A DNA stretch of 64,000 nucleotides, taken from contig NZ_QJJS01000002.1 of assembly GCF_003201595.1 (NCBI RefSeq), positions 306,030 through 370,029 of the forward strand. The letters are read 5' to 3'. This stretch comes from Sphaerotilus hippei (GTDB lineage: Bacteria > Pseudomonadota > Gammaproteobacteria > Burkholderiales > Burkholderiaceae_C). The notes beneath the pieces were generated by a model. The model made no database searches. It was not told the DNA's origin and was given only the letters and a program-made list of their open reading frames with translations. How positions within the stretch are numbered: position 1 is the first letter of the stretch; each line of letters starts with the position of its first letter. A program made the translations under genes and the position numbers. Of this stretch, positions 8,019 to 16,215 are shown piece after piece.

Positions 8019-9004
8019 TGGATCGACGGCGCGCGCTCGGTGCGCTGGCCGCATGTGCGTTCGGCCCGGTCGCGGCCAGGGTGTCGGCCCAGCCGGGGGG
8101 CGAGCGTTTCCCGTCGCGTCCCGTCACGCTGTGGGTGCCCTGGCCGGCCGGTGGCGCGACCGACCTGACCCTGCGCCTGCTGGCCGAGCTGGCCGGGCGC
8201 CAGCTCGGCCAGAAGGTGCTGATCGAGAACCGTGCCGGTGCCGGCGGCACGCTGGCCATGCCGGTGCTGCAGCAGGCCGCTCCCGACGGCTACACCATCG
8301 CCCAGATGCCTCAGCCGGTGTTCCGCCTGCCGCACCTGCAGAAGGTGCTGTGGGACCCGATCCGCGACACCACGCCCATCCTGCAGGTCTCGGGCGTGAC
8401 CTTCGGCATCGTCGTGCCCGCGGCCAGCCCGCTGCGCTCGCTCGAGGACCTGTTCACCTGGGCCCGCGCCCGCCCGGGCGAGCTGACCGTGGCCACCAAC
8501 GGCGCGGGCACCACGCCGCACATGGTCATGGACGAGCTCTTCGAGCGGCGCGGCCTGAGCTATCTGCACATCCCCTACAAGGGCACGGCCGAGCAGATGC
8601 TGGCGGTGTCGTCCGGTCAGGTCATGGTCGGGGTCAACTCCAACGGCTTCGCGCCCTTTGTCGACAGCGCCCGCCTGCGCCTGCTGGTCACCTTCGGCGA
8701 GCACCGCACCCGCCGCTGGCCGCAGGTGCCCACGCTCAAGGAGCTGGGGCAGGGCATCGTCGCCACATCGCCCTACGGCCTGGCTGGCCCGCGTGGCATG
8801 GCGCCGGCGGTGGTGAAGGTGCTGCACGACGCCTTCCACGTCGCCATGCAGGATCCCGCGCACCTGGCCGAGCTGGCACGCTACGACCAGGAGCTGGCCT
8901 ACCTGGGCAGCGAGGACTATGGCCACGCGATGCGCGAGAGCTTTGCCGCCGAGCGCCGGGCGGTCGAGCGCCTGGGGCTGGCCCGCCCGGCCACGGGTGG
9001 ATGA
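8015..9004 (+). CDS. Bug/TctC-family tripartite tricarboxylate transporter binding protein
   Basis: A 329-aa periplasmic solute-binding protein of the Bug family, abundant in Burkholderiales. The signal peptide is followed by FPSRPVTLWVPWPAGGATDLTLRLLAE, IENRAGAGGTLA, TVATNGAGTTPHMVMDELF, HIPYKGTAEQMLAV and the C-terminal LGLARP. The start is taken at ATG 8015, which overlaps the lipoprotein stop; ATG 8009 is possible. No TctA or TctB membrane subunits are nearby, so it is an orphan receptor. It ends the train that begins with the ABC and stator genes. Confidence 0.85.
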   Translation: MMDRRRALGALAACAFGPVAARVSAQPGGERFPSRPVTLWVPWPAGGATDLTLRLLAELAGRQLGQKVLIENRAGAGGTLAMPVLQQAAPDGYTIAQMPQPVFRLPHLQKVLWDPIRDTTPILQVSGVTFGIVVPAASPLRSLEDLFTWARARPGELTVATNGAGTTPHMVMDELFERRGLSYLHIPYKGTAEQMLAVSSGQVMVGVNSNGFAPFVDSARLRLLVTFGEHRTRRWPQVPTLKELGQGIVATSPYGLAGPRGMAPAVVKVLHDAFHVAMQDPAHLAELARYDQELAYLGSEDYGHAMRESFAAERRAVERLGLARPATGG

Positions 9005-9011
9005 GCCTGGT

Positions 9012-9031
9012 CTCCTGATCGCGCTCAGGAG
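9012..9031. terminator. Hairpin between convergent genes
   Basis: CTCCTGA (9012-9018) pairs with TCAGGAG (9025-9031) across a 6-nt loop. The stop codon of the minus-strand kinase (9025-9027) lies in the stem. No T-run follows on either strand, so intrinsic termination is uncertain. Confidence 0.4.
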
Positions 9032-10626
9032 GCTGCGGACGCCATCGCCTCATGCGGCCTGACCCGGTGCAGGCGGGTGTGCAGATCGGCCCGCAGTCGC
9101 AGCCCGCGTCCGTTCGGGCCCGGCTCGCAGGTCCAGCGTCCACCGAGTGACCAGACCCGCTCGCGCATGCCCGCCATGCCATTGCCACGCTGGGTCGCTC
9201 GGCTGGCCTCGGCCAGTCCTTCTCCGTCATCGGTACAGGTCCAGTGCAGGCTCAAGGGACGGGCCACGGGGCTTGCAGGGTCAGTCGTGTCGGCGGTCTC
9301 GGCCAGTTCCAGCGCCAGCTGCAGCGTGACCGTGCGTGCGCTCCGGGCGTGTCGCACGGCGTTGGTCAGCGCCTCCTGGCTCAGCCGGTAAAGGGCCAGC
9401 GCCGGTTCGCGCGGCAGGCGATGGCCGTGGGTCCAGCGTCGCTGCCCGGGGTCCGCCTCCAGGTCGATCAGCGATGAGCCCGTTCCCGCCGATCCGCGGG
9501 GGTCGTGCAGGCTCACGCTCATCTGCATCCGCGGCACGCCGCGTTCCCCCGGGTCATCGCTGGCAGCGTCGCTCTCCACCGTGGCCCAGCTGTGCACCAG
9601 CGACTGCAGCAGCTCGATCAGCCGGGCGACGCTGATGCCGTCCTGGACGTCCGCGCCGGTGGGGCCGAACGGCCTCAGGTGGGTCAGCAGCCCTCTCAGG
9701 TCCGCCTGCAGCCGGGTGCAATGCCGGGTGAGGTCGTTCACCGAGTCCTGCAGGCCGGCCTGTTGAGGGCCGGATTCGCGCCCCAGCTGCCGCGCCAGGC
9801 AGTTGAGGTCCAGACGCAGGGCCGTCAGCCGCTGCCCCAGTTCGTCGTGCAGTTCATGGGCGATGTGCTGACGCTCGTCCTCCTGCAGCGTGAGGATCCT
9901 GTGGCTGAGCAGGCGGCGCTGCGATTCCGTGTCCGCCAGACTGCTGGCCAGCTGCCGCAGGGCCAGGCGGATCTGCTCCAGTTCCTGGACGGGCATGACG
10001 GGCAACTGCTGCAACGGCCCGTCACGCTGGTGCTCCAGCTCGGCCATGGCGGCCAGCAGCTGCCTCAGGGGCCGGAAGGCGCATGCCAGGTTGAATCGCA
10101 TCACCGCCAGCATGCCCAGCACGCAGGTCAGCAGCAGTCCGATGCTGTCCAGCAGGCCTGACATCGCTTCCTCCCGTTCGCTCTCCGCCGATGCCACCAG
10201 CGACAGTGTCCAGGCCCGGCCTTGCGGACGAGGCATTGCCCAGGCGATGGTGCGTCGCTCGCCGGGCGGAAAGAAGTGGCGGTGCAGTGCCATCATGAGC
10301 GAGATCGGGCCCTCGGGCTTCTGCGCAGGTGCGGGTGACAGCACCATCCGACCTTGCTCGTCGGTCACCTGCAGCTCCAGGTGGCGCAGCACCCCCGTGC
10401 TGCCCAGGCTGGCCAGGCGCTGCCGTGCGCTCGGGTCGTCGAGCGTGGACAGAGGCTGAAGCTGGGCCATCACGTGAGCCAGTGCCATGGCGGCATCGAC
10501 CTCCTGGTCGGTGTCCTCGGCTGCCTGGCGGCCCCCCAGAATCAGCGCCACCAGCAGCGTGAGCACGGCGACCCCGGAGGCGCGTCGCATCACCTGCCGC
10601 GGCAGGTCCAGCGGTGGGGTCGTCAC
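9025..10626 (-). CDS. NarX/UhpB-type sensor histidine kinase
   Basis: A 533-aa inner-membrane kinase. Helices lie at about 18-31 and 158-176, with an extracytoplasmic sensor between them. A HAMP-like linker (FRPLRQLLAAMAELEHQRDG) follows, then the HisKA_3 box HELHDELGQRLTAL with phospho-His about residue 260. A HATPase_c domain follows, with NAVRHARSA (N box), DDGEG and GNGMAGMRERV (G boxes). It overlaps the response-regulator stop by 4 bp, so the two form a pair. It sits divergently to the calcium-type quinoprotein gene; regulation of alcohol oxidation genes, as for ExaDE/ErbRS-type systems, is a fair inference. Confidence 0.9.
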   Translation of the reverse strand: MTTPPLDLPRQVMRRASGVAVLTLLVALILGGRQAAEDTDQEVDAAMALAHVMAQLQPLSTLDDPSARQRLASLGSTGVLRHLELQVTDEQGRMVLSPAPAQKPEGPISLMMALHRHFFPPGERRTIAWAMPRPQGRAWTLSLVASAESEREEAMSGLLDSIGLLLTCVLGMLAVMRFNLACAFRPLRQLLAAMAELEHQRDGPLQQLPVMPVQELEQIRLALRQLASSLADTESQRRLLSHRILTLQEDERQHIAHELHDELGQRLTALRLDLNCLARQLGRESGPQQAGLQDSVNDLTRHCTRLQADLRGLLTHLRPFGPTGADVQDGISVARLIELLQSLVHSWATVESDAASDDPGERGVPRMQMSVSLHDPRGSAGTGSSLIDLEADPGQRRWTHGHRLPREPALALYRLSQEALTNAVRHARSARTVTLQLALELAETADTTDPASPVARPLSLHWTCTDDGEGLAEASRATQRGNGMAGMRERVWSLGGRWTCEPGPNGRGLRLRADLHTRLHRVRPHEAMASAAS

Positions 10627-11258
10627 AGCTGCACCAGACCGTGCTCGGCCGCCAGACGCAGCAGCTGGAAGTCGCTGTGGGCATCGAGCTTCTGGCGAAT
10701 CAGCGACATGTTGTTGTGGATGGTCTTGGGGCTGAGGCAGAGTGCTCCCGCGATCTGGTCCGTGCTCTGCCCATGGGCGGCCAGGCGCAGCACCTCGAAC
10801 TCGCGCGGGGTCAACTGGGTCAGCGGGCTGTGCGCCTCATGCTGTCCGTGTTCGGCCAGCAGGGCCTGGGCGATCTCGCCGCTGTAGATGCGCCGGCCCT
10901 GATGCACGAGCCGGATCGCCTCGAGCATGTCGTCGGGGTCGCTGTCCTTGGTCAGGTAGCCCGAGGCCCCCGCCCTCAGAGCCTGCAGCGCGAAGCCGTG
11001 GTGGGCGTGCATCGTGAAGACCAGCACCCGCAGGCCCGGGCACCGCTGGCGCAGGCGAGGAATCGCCTCCAGTCCGCTGTCGCCCTTGAGGCTGAGATCG
11101 ACGACGGCGACGTCCACCTGTTGCTGTCGCACCAGTTCGCAAGCCTGTGCGGACGTGGCAGCTTCAGCCACCACCTGCATGTCGGGCTCCTGGGCAATGA
11201 GCTTGCGGTAGCCGGCTCGCACCACGGCGTGGTCGTCGAGCAGCAGGATGTGGATCAT
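10623..11258 (-). CDS. LuxR/NarL-family response regulator
   Basis: A 211-aa regulator. The receiver domain is residues 2-120, with phospho-acceptor Asp about 54 (AVVDLSLKG), acidic pair LLDDH, Thr in VFTMH and Lys in YLTKDSD. The C-terminal LuxR helix-turn-helix is TPREFEVLRLAAHGQSTDQIAGALCLSPKTIHNN. It is encoded just upstream of its kinase (4-bp overlap) and transcribed away from the quinoprotein gene at 11573. It is the obvious candidate to bind the dyads at 11458-11517. Confidence 0.92.
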   Translation of the reverse strand: MIHILLLDDHAVVRAGYRKLIAQEPDMQVVAEAATSAQACELVRQQQVDVAVVDLSLKGDSGLEAIPRLRQRCPGLRVLVFTMHAHHGFALQALRAGASGYLTKDSDPDDMLEAIRLVHQGRRIYSGEIAQALLAEHGQHEAHSPLTQLTPREFEVLRLAAHGQSTDQIAGALCLSPKTIHNNMSLIRQKLDAHSDFQLLRLAAEHGLVQL

Positions 11259-11308
11259 GGGCGGGTCTCCTTCGTTCTTCTGTTCGTGATGTCAGTCAAG
11301 GGCTGTTC

Positions 11309-11330
11309 CCAGGGTGCCGTATCACCCTGG
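11309..11330. promoter_or_regulatory. Inverted repeat, candidate operator
   Basis: CCAGGGTG, 6-nt spacer CCGTAT, then CACCCTGG: a perfect 8-bp dyad 51 bp upstream of the response-regulator start. It could be an autoregulatory site or a short transcript hairpin. Confidence 0.4.
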
Positions 11331-11457
11331 TACAGCGTGACACGGGGGAAAACCCGGCTGATCTGGCGCTGTTCTGCCGTCTTTCAGGGATCCTGCAGCA
11401 CACCGGCTTGTGTCAGGGCTGAACAAGCAAAGGGTGTTCCCAAATGGCGATGTCTGG

Positions 11458-11472
11458 CGGGAATGGTTCCCT
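11458..11472. promoter_or_regulatory. Dyad 1 (CGGGA-N5-TCCCT)
   Basis: CGGGA ATGGT TCCCT, one mismatch from a perfect 5-5-5 dyad. First of three similar sites; the next begins 22 bp downstream. The same motif occurs upstream of the second quinoprotein gene (33081-33095). Confidence 0.5.
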
Positions 11473-11479
11473 GGCTTGC

Positions 11480-11494
11480 CGGGATGCAGTCCCG
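11480..11494. promoter_or_regulatory. Dyad 2 (CGGGA-N5-TCCCG)
   Basis: CGGGA TGCAG TCCCG, a perfect 5-5-5 dyad in the middle of the three-site array. It has the same arms as the site upstream of the lanthanide-type dehydrogenase. Confidence 0.55.
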
Positions 11495-11502
11495 ATACAG
11501 GC

Positions 11503-11517
11503 AGGGAACGGATTCCT
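11503..11517. promoter_or_regulatory. Dyad 3 (AGGGA-N5-TTCCT)
   Basis: AGGGA ACGGA TTCCT, a weaker copy (one mismatched pair) 23 bp after dyad 2. It ends 55 bp before the start codon at 11573, almost the same distance as the site before the second dehydrogenase gene. Confidence 0.4.
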
Positions 11518-11572
11518 AGACTGGCGTGGCCTGATCCCTTCGAGCCAGGCCACATTCAAGAGGAGACCCAAC

Positions 11573-13462
11573 ATGCATCCCCGCCACTCCGCCCGTCGGG
11601 CATCCGGGCCCGTCGCCCTGGCCGTTGCCGCGCTGCTGGCGCTGACCGGCCAGAGCGCACAGGCCGTGCGCAACGTCACCTGGGACGACATCGCCAACGA
11701 CGACAGGACCGGCCAGGATGTGCTGGGTTACGGCCTCGGGCTGAAGGCGCAGCGTCACAGTCCGCTCAAGCGGGTCAACACCAGCAACGTCAAGGATCTG
11801 TTGCCGGTGTGGTCCTTCTCCTTCGGTGGGGAAAAGCAGCGTGGTCAGGAGGCTCAGGCACTGGTCCATGACGGGGTGATCTACGTCACCAGTTCCTACT
11901 CCCGTTTCCATGCGCTCGATGCCAAGACCGGCAAGCAGCTCTGGACCTACGAACATCGTCTGCCCGATGACATCCGCCCTTGCTGTGACGTGGTCAACCG
12001 AGGCCCGGCCATCTATGGAGACAAAGTCTATTTCGGCACGCTCGACGCGGCCATCGTCGCGCTCGACCGGGCGACCGGCAAGGTGGTGTGGAAGGAGAAG
12101 TTCGCTGATCACAAGGTGGGCTACACCATGACCGGTGCGCCGACCATCGTGAAGGAGAAGAACGGGCGTGTGCTACTCGTGCATGGCTCCTCGGGTGACG
12201 AGTTCGGTGTCGTGGGCTGGCTCTATGCCCGTGATCCGGACACCGGGGAGGAGGTCTGGGCTCGACCGCTGGTCGAGGGTCACAAGGGCCGTCTGGCCGG
12301 CAAGGACGGCACCACGACCGGTGACGCCAGCGCACCGAGCTGGCCGCGTGACAAGGAGGGCAAGCTGGTCGACGCCTGGAACCACGGGGGCGGTGCGCCA
12401 TGGCAGTCGGCGTCCTTCGATCCGGAAACCAACACCATCGTCATCGGCGCAGGCAATCCCGCACCCTGGAACACCTGGAAGCGCACGAAGGAAGGGGACG
12501 ATCCGAAGAACTGGGACAGCCTTTTCACCTCGGGTCAGGCGTATGTCGACGCCAGCACTGGCGAGCTCAAGGGCTTCTATCAGCACACGCCCAACGATGC
12601 GTGGGACTTCTCGGGCAACAACTCGGTCGTGTTGTTCGAGTACAAGGGCAAGGACGGCAAGCTGGTCAAGGCCAGCGCCCACGCCGACCGGAACGGTTTC
12701 TTCTACGTCACCGACCGGACCAAGCTGGCCACTGGCGCGGGCTATCCGAACAAGCCGACGGCGCTGATCAACGCCTGGCCTTTCGTCGACGGCATCACCT
12801 GGGCCACCAGCATCGACGTCAAGACAGGCAAGCCCGTCGAAGTGTCCGGCCAGCGCCCGGCCCTGCCGGTCGACGGCTCGGACAAGGGCAAGGCGGTCTT
12901 CGTCTCGCCACCGTTCCTGGGCGGCACCAACTGGATGCCGATGTCCTACAGCCCCGAAACGGGCCTGTTCTACATCCCTGGCAACCACTGGGCCATGGAC
13001 TACTGGACCGAGAACCTGACTTACAAGGCCGGTTCAGCCTATCTCGGTCAGGGCTTCCGCATCAAGCGCCTGTACGACGACCACGTGGGCACGCTGCGAG
13101 CCATCGACCCTAAGACCGGCAAGATCGCCTGGGAACACAAGGAGAAGTTCCCGCTCTGGGCCGGCACGCTCACCACCGCGGGCGGCCTGCTGATCACCGG
13201 CACCTCGGATGGCTTCGTGAAAGCTTTCGACGCCCGTTCAGGCGAAGAGCTGTGGAAGTTCCAGACGGGTTCCGGCGTGGTGTCGGTACCGGTCACCTGG
13301 GAGCAGGATGGTGAGCAGTACATCGGTCTTTCCAGCGGTTATGGCGGAGCGGTGCCGCTGTGGGGGGGCGACATGGCCGAGCTGACCAAGCAGGTCACGC
13401 AGGGCGGCAGCTACTGGGTCTTCAAGCTGCCACGTTCCAGCAGCAAGGTGGCGACGAAGTGA
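11573..13462 (+). CDS. PQQ-dependent alcohol dehydrogenase, calcium-type
   Basis: A 629-aa periplasmic quinoprotein of the methanol/ethanol dehydrogenase family. The signal peptide is residues 1-31. An eight-bladed propeller follows, with W-motif repeats ([29 protein letters not shown]). The vicinal disulfide pair is at about 137-138 (RPCCDVV). The metal-ligand Glu lies in GDEFGVVG and the Asn in GAGNPAPWN. Around the catalytic Asp the sequence is NDAWDFSGNN: Asp345 followed two residues later by Ser347, where lanthanide enzymes have Asp. This predicts a Ca-dependent ExaA/PedE-type enzyme. The ribosome site is AAGAGGAGA. It is followed by pentapeptide-repeat and cytochrome c genes, the latter a likely electron acceptor. 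Substrate (ethanol or another primary alcohol) is not readable from sequence. Confidence 0.93.
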   Translation: MHPRHSARRASGPVALAVAALLALTGQSAQAVRNVTWDDIANDDRTGQDVLGYGLGLKAQRHSPLKRVNTSNVKDLLPVWSFSFGGEKQRGQEAQALVHDGVIYVTSSYSRFHALDAKTGKQLWTYEHRLPDDIRPCCDVVNRGPAIYGDKVYFGTLDAAIVALDRATGKVVWKEKFADHKVGYTMTGAPTIVKEKNGRVLLVHGSSGDEFGVVGWLYARDPDTGEEVWARPLVEGHKGRLAGKDGTTTGDASAPSWPRDKEGKLVDAWNHGGGAPWQSASFDPETNTIVIGAGNPAPWNTWKRTKEGDDPKNWDSLFTSGQAYVDASTGELKGFYQHTPNDAWDFSGNNSVVLFEYKGKDGKLVKASAHADRNGFFYVTDRTKLATGAGYPNKPTALINAWPFVDGITWATSIDVKTGKPVEVSGQRPALPVDGSDKGKAVFVSPPFLGGTNWMPMSYSPETGLFYIPGNHWAMDYWTENLTYKAGSAYLGQGFRIKRLYDDHVGTLRAIDPKTGKIAWEHKEKFPLWAGTLTTAGGLLITGTSDGFVKAFDARSGEELWKFQTGSGVVSVPVTWEQDGEQYIGLSSGYGGAVPLWGGDMAELTKQVTQGGSYWVFKLPRSSSKVATK

Positions 13463-14085
13463 GCCGCGCAGGTGTCGCCTGGTCGGGGCGCCTGCGTCGC
13501 CCCGGCCTGCTCATGGCGCTTGGCCTGCTGTGGCCGGTGCTGACGGTGCAGGCGGGCGGTCCGTCCGGCGAGCGGGCGCCGCCCGAGGTGACGGTGATCA
13601 ACGGCTGTCATCTCTGGCCCTATGCCCGATGTCCAGGTGCGGACCTGCGCCATGCTTCCCTCGCCGGAAAGGACCTGCGGGGAGCTGACTTCACGGGTGC
13701 GCATCTGGCCCGTGCCGATCTGCGGTCGGCCAACCTGGCCGGTGCACGGCTCGATGGTGCGGACCTGACCGCCGTGCGTGCCTACGCGCTCAACGCGCCG
13801 GGGGCCTCGCTGCGCCAGGCGAGGCTGGTGGGCGCCCATCTCGAGATGGCTCGTTTGTTCCGTGCCGACTTCAGCGGTGCTGACCTCACCGCCGCCAACC
13901 TGGAAGCGGCCAAGCTGAACTTCGTGTGGTTCGTGGGCGCCCGGTTGGTCGATGCGGACCTGCAGGAGGCCAAGTTCAACGCGGCCAACCTCAAGGGAGC
14001 CCGGCTGGATGGAGCGATGTTGCGCTACACCATCTTTCCGGATGCCGTGATGGATGACTGTTCTGGCTGTCCGGAGGGATGGTGA
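13459..14085 (+). CDS. Secreted pentapeptide-repeat protein
   Basis: A 208-aa protein starting at GTG 13459, which overlaps the dehydrogenase stop (GTGA). ATG 13513 is an alternative. The signal peptide ends near TVQAGG. From about residue 55 there are some 25 pentapeptides of the A(D/N)LXX type (ADLRHASLAGKDLRGADFTG, ADLRSANLAG), forming a right-handed quadrilateral beta-helix. Cysteines lie at both ends of the helix (NGCHLWPYARCPG and DDCSGCPEGW). Its place between a quinoprotein and its cytochrome suggests a periplasmic scaffold or maturation role (inference). Confidence 0.88.
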   Translation: MSRAGVAWSGRLRRPGLLMALGLLWPVLTVQAGGPSGERAPPEVTVINGCHLWPYARCPGADLRHASLAGKDLRGADFTGAHLARADLRSANLAGARLDGADLTAVRAYALNAPGASLRQARLVGAHLEMARLFRADFSGADLTAANLEAAKLNFVWFVGARLVDADLQEAKFNAANLKGARLDGAMLRYTIFPDAVMDDCSGCPEGW

Positions 14086-14086
14086 G

Positions 14087-14503
14087 ATGACGGATCTGCA
14101 ATGGATGCGACCGGTGAATGTCGGGCTGGCTGCCGCGCTGGCGCTGCTCGGCCTGGAGGCCGGGGCCCAGGCTCCCGACGACCGGCTGTTGCAGGGGCGA
14201 CAGGCCTACGAGCAACACTGCAGCAGCTGCCATGCACCACCGGGCCAGACGTCGCCCGAGGCACCCGACCTGCGTCGCCTGGACAGCTTCTGCCGCCGGT
14301 TGAGCGAGCCGGCATTGATCCTGCGTTGCCGATCGGATGTCGATGCCTACTTCGTGCACTCGGTGCGCGAAGGCAAGGTGAGGGCTGGCCTGGTCCACAT
14401 GCCCCCCTGGAAGGATCGGCTCGACGAGGCCACCATCCTGGCCATCCGCCGCTACGTGGAGACTCCCGCCTGGTCTGAGGTGCCCGGCGCGACGCCACGC
14501 TGA
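14087..14503 (+). CDS. Periplasmic c-type cytochrome (c550-like)
   Basis: A 138-aa monohaem cytochrome. The signal peptide ends near EAGAQA. The haem motif is CSSCH at about 45-49, and the likely axial Met is in GLVHMPPWKDRL. The start ATG 14087 has GGAGGG 8 bp upstream; the frame is open further back without need. It is third in the dehydrogenase operon and is the probable direct electron acceptor of the quinoprotein, as cytochrome c550 is for ExaA or PedF for PedE. Two further Cys (SFCRRL, LRCRSD) are present. Confidence 0.9.
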   Translation: MTDLQWMRPVNVGLAAALALLGLEAGAQAPDDRLLQGRQAYEQHCSSCHAPPGQTSPEAPDLRRLDSFCRRLSEPALILRCRSDVDAYFVHSVREGKVRAGLVHMPPWKDRLDEATILAIRRYVETPAWSEVPGATPR

Positions 14504-14535
14504 GCCGATCCTCGATCCGGGCGCATCGGCCTCAG
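14500..14535. terminator. Hairpin containing both convergent stop codons
   Basis: CTGAGCCGAT (14500-14509) pairs with ATCGGCCTCAG (14525-14535) with one bulged C. The TGA of the cytochrome gene and the TCA (TGA on minus) of the CAP gene lie opposite each other in the stem. No T-run. Confidence 0.45.
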
Positions 14536-15176
14536 CGCGGCGCGGCCAGGTCCATCGTCCAGTAGAGGGTGCCGTCGCTGGCGGCCACGCAGCTGACGGC
14601 CACCTCGGTCAGCGCCGGGTTCATCACGTTGGCGCAGTGGCCGGCGCTGTCCATCCAGCCGCTCATCACCGTGTCGATGCTGCCGTAACCCGAGGCGATG
14701 TTCTCGGCCACGGCCGACCAGCCGTAGCCGGCTGCCGTGATGCGGGCACCCAGCGCGGCCTCGCCGGTGAGCTGGTGTTCGGTCCGGCCCAGCCGGGCCA
14801 TCTCGCCGCTGTGGGCGGCGGCGGCCGAGAACAGCTTCGCGTTCCAGGCCAGCGCGGTGGTGGCGGCGAAGCTGCCCGACGTGCCGCAGCTGCGTGCCGT
14901 GGCGCGGCGGGTGTTGATCGCCTGCAGCATCGTGGCCTGGAAGCCGGTGATCGAGCAGGTGGTGCCGGCCGAGGTCGTGGACGCGGCTGCCGTGCCGGCG
15001 ACGGCGTCATCGGCCATGTCCCCGCCCGCGCAGCCGATCAGCAGCGTTCCTGCCAGGATCGCGGCGCCAACCCGTCGCCGGGGCCGCCTGGCCGCAAGGA
15101 GGGTGGCGCCGGTCAGGGGTCGGCGGGGCGGGTGCGGTGGCGACATCGGAGGGAGGACGGGCATGTGCAGGGCCAA
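14532..15176 (-). CDS. CAP/SCP-domain lipoprotein
   Basis: A 214-aa protein. The N-terminal lipobox (AAILAGTLLIGC) puts the mature protein on a membrane. The rest is a CAP (cysteine-rich secretory/SCP-like) domain: NTRRATARSCG, LAWNAKLFSAAAAHSGEMA, GRTEHQLTGEAALGARITAAGYG, VAENIASG, VMSGWMDSAGHCANVMNP. The CAP His/Glu residues (EH, AEN) are kept. Several Met codons near the start (15176, 15164, 15146) are possible. The role of bacterial CAP proteins is mostly unknown; no partner gene is adjacent. Confidence 0.85.
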   Translation of the reverse strand: MALHMPVLPPMSPPHPPRRPLTGATLLAARRPRRRVGAAILAGTLLIGCAGGDMADDAVAGTAAASTTSAGTTCSITGFQATMLQAINTRRATARSCGTSGSFAATTALAWNAKLFSAAAAHSGEMARLGRTEHQLTGEAALGARITAAGYGWSAVAENIASGYGSIDTVMSGWMDSAGHCANVMNPALTEVAVSCVAASDGTLYWTMDLAAPR

Positions 15177-15388
15177 GGGCGTGGATCCGGATCGGGGAGA
15201 TCGTTCAGCTGGATCCGATGGGTTTCAGTTTGTGCATTTTCGGTGTTGCTGGTGCGGCTGCATACCCTTGAGCACGGGGTGTCGCGCGTCGGATGGCGAC
15301 CGCACCGACCGGACGGGCCCTGTCGGGTCGGATCGCCTGTCATGGCCGCCGGTCATGATGGGGCCGGACATGGCAGGAGATCTATACG

Positions 15389-16198
15389 ATGCGGGTGATC
15401 ATGCTGCAGAGCTGGCAGGACTTTCTCGACCACACCGGCCGGCTCGAGGGCTGGGCCTTCCGCGGCCAGCGTTCGGCCAGCTGGCCGCTGCTGAGCTCCC
15501 TGTCGCGCCGGCTGCTGGCCTATTGCCCCGACCAGCGCCTGTGGCCGCTGCGCGAGGCGCGTGCGATGCGCGTCTTCCGGCGCAAGGCCCATGTGCACCT
15601 CGATCATCCGCAGGCCCTCGACGACGCGCTGCGCTGCCTGGCGATGATGCAGCACCACGGTGCGGCGACCCGGCTGCTGGACTTCACCAAGTCGCCGTTC
15701 GTGGCGGCCTTCTTCGCGATGGAGTCGGCCACCGACGACGCGGCCGTCTACGCGCTCGACACCACGACGCTGTGGAGCGCACGGCCGGCATTCGCGCCCG
15801 AGCTGACCCGCGAGGTGATCGATCCGCGCCAGCCGGGCCACTTCGAGCGCCACTTCCTGGACAACCGCGAGCCGCTGGTCTGGTTCGGCGAGCCCTCCGA
15901 GATGGACCGGCGCCTGGTGGCGCAGTCGGGGCTGTTCGTCGTGCCGGGGCGGCTGGAGGCGCCGCTCGACGAGCTGCTGAGGCAGTACAGCGACCAGGGG
16001 CCGTCGCTGCTGATCCAGCTGGTGCTGCCGCACGGCCTGCGCGCCCGGGCCATGCGCGAGCTCTACCGCATGAACATCACCCACGCCACGCTGCTGCCCG
16101 ATCTGGATGGACTGGCTCATTCGATGAACCAGGAGCTGGAGATCGTCTGGGAGCGTCTGATCGAGGAGTACCTCGCCGAGCCGCCCCACAGGACCTGA
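15389..16198 (+). CDS. FRG-domain protein
   Basis: A 269-aa protein with an FRG domain, named for the motif seen here as WAFRGQRSASWPLLSSLSR. The second hallmark is MMQHHGAATRLLDFTKSPFVAAFFAM. The domain covers about residues 5-170. The family is widespread, mainly uncharacterised, and sometimes found with toxin or anti-phage genes. Nothing nearby supports defence here: it is a single gene between a CAP lipoprotein and a Cache/CheW protein. It lacks secretion signals, so it acts in the cytoplasm. Confidence 0.85.
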   Translation: MRVIMLQSWQDFLDHTGRLEGWAFRGQRSASWPLLSSLSRRLLAYCPDQRLWPLREARAMRVFRRKAHVHLDHPQALDDALRCLAMMQHHGAATRLLDFTKSPFVAAFFAMESATDDAAVYALDTTTLWSARPAFAPELTREVIDPRQPGHFERHFLDNREPLVWFGEPSEMDRRLVAQSGLFVVPGRLEAPLDELLRQYSDQGPSLLIQLVLPHGLRARAMRELYRMNITHATLLPDLDGLAHSMNQELEIVWERLIEEYLAEPPHRT

Positions 16199-16215
16199 GC
16201 CGACCACGCTCCGGG

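Larger units (their letters stand above)
11259..11572. promoter_or_regulatory. Divergent control region, response regulator / quinoprotein dehydrogenase
   Basis: A 314-bp gap without a gene. It holds an inverted repeat at 11309-11330 and a run of three 15-bp dyads at 11458, 11480 and 11503, then the ribosome site AAGAGGAGA before ATG 11573. The dense symmetric sites suggest activator binding. No clear sigma-70 -10 is seen, which fits an activator-dependent promoter. Confidence 0.6.
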
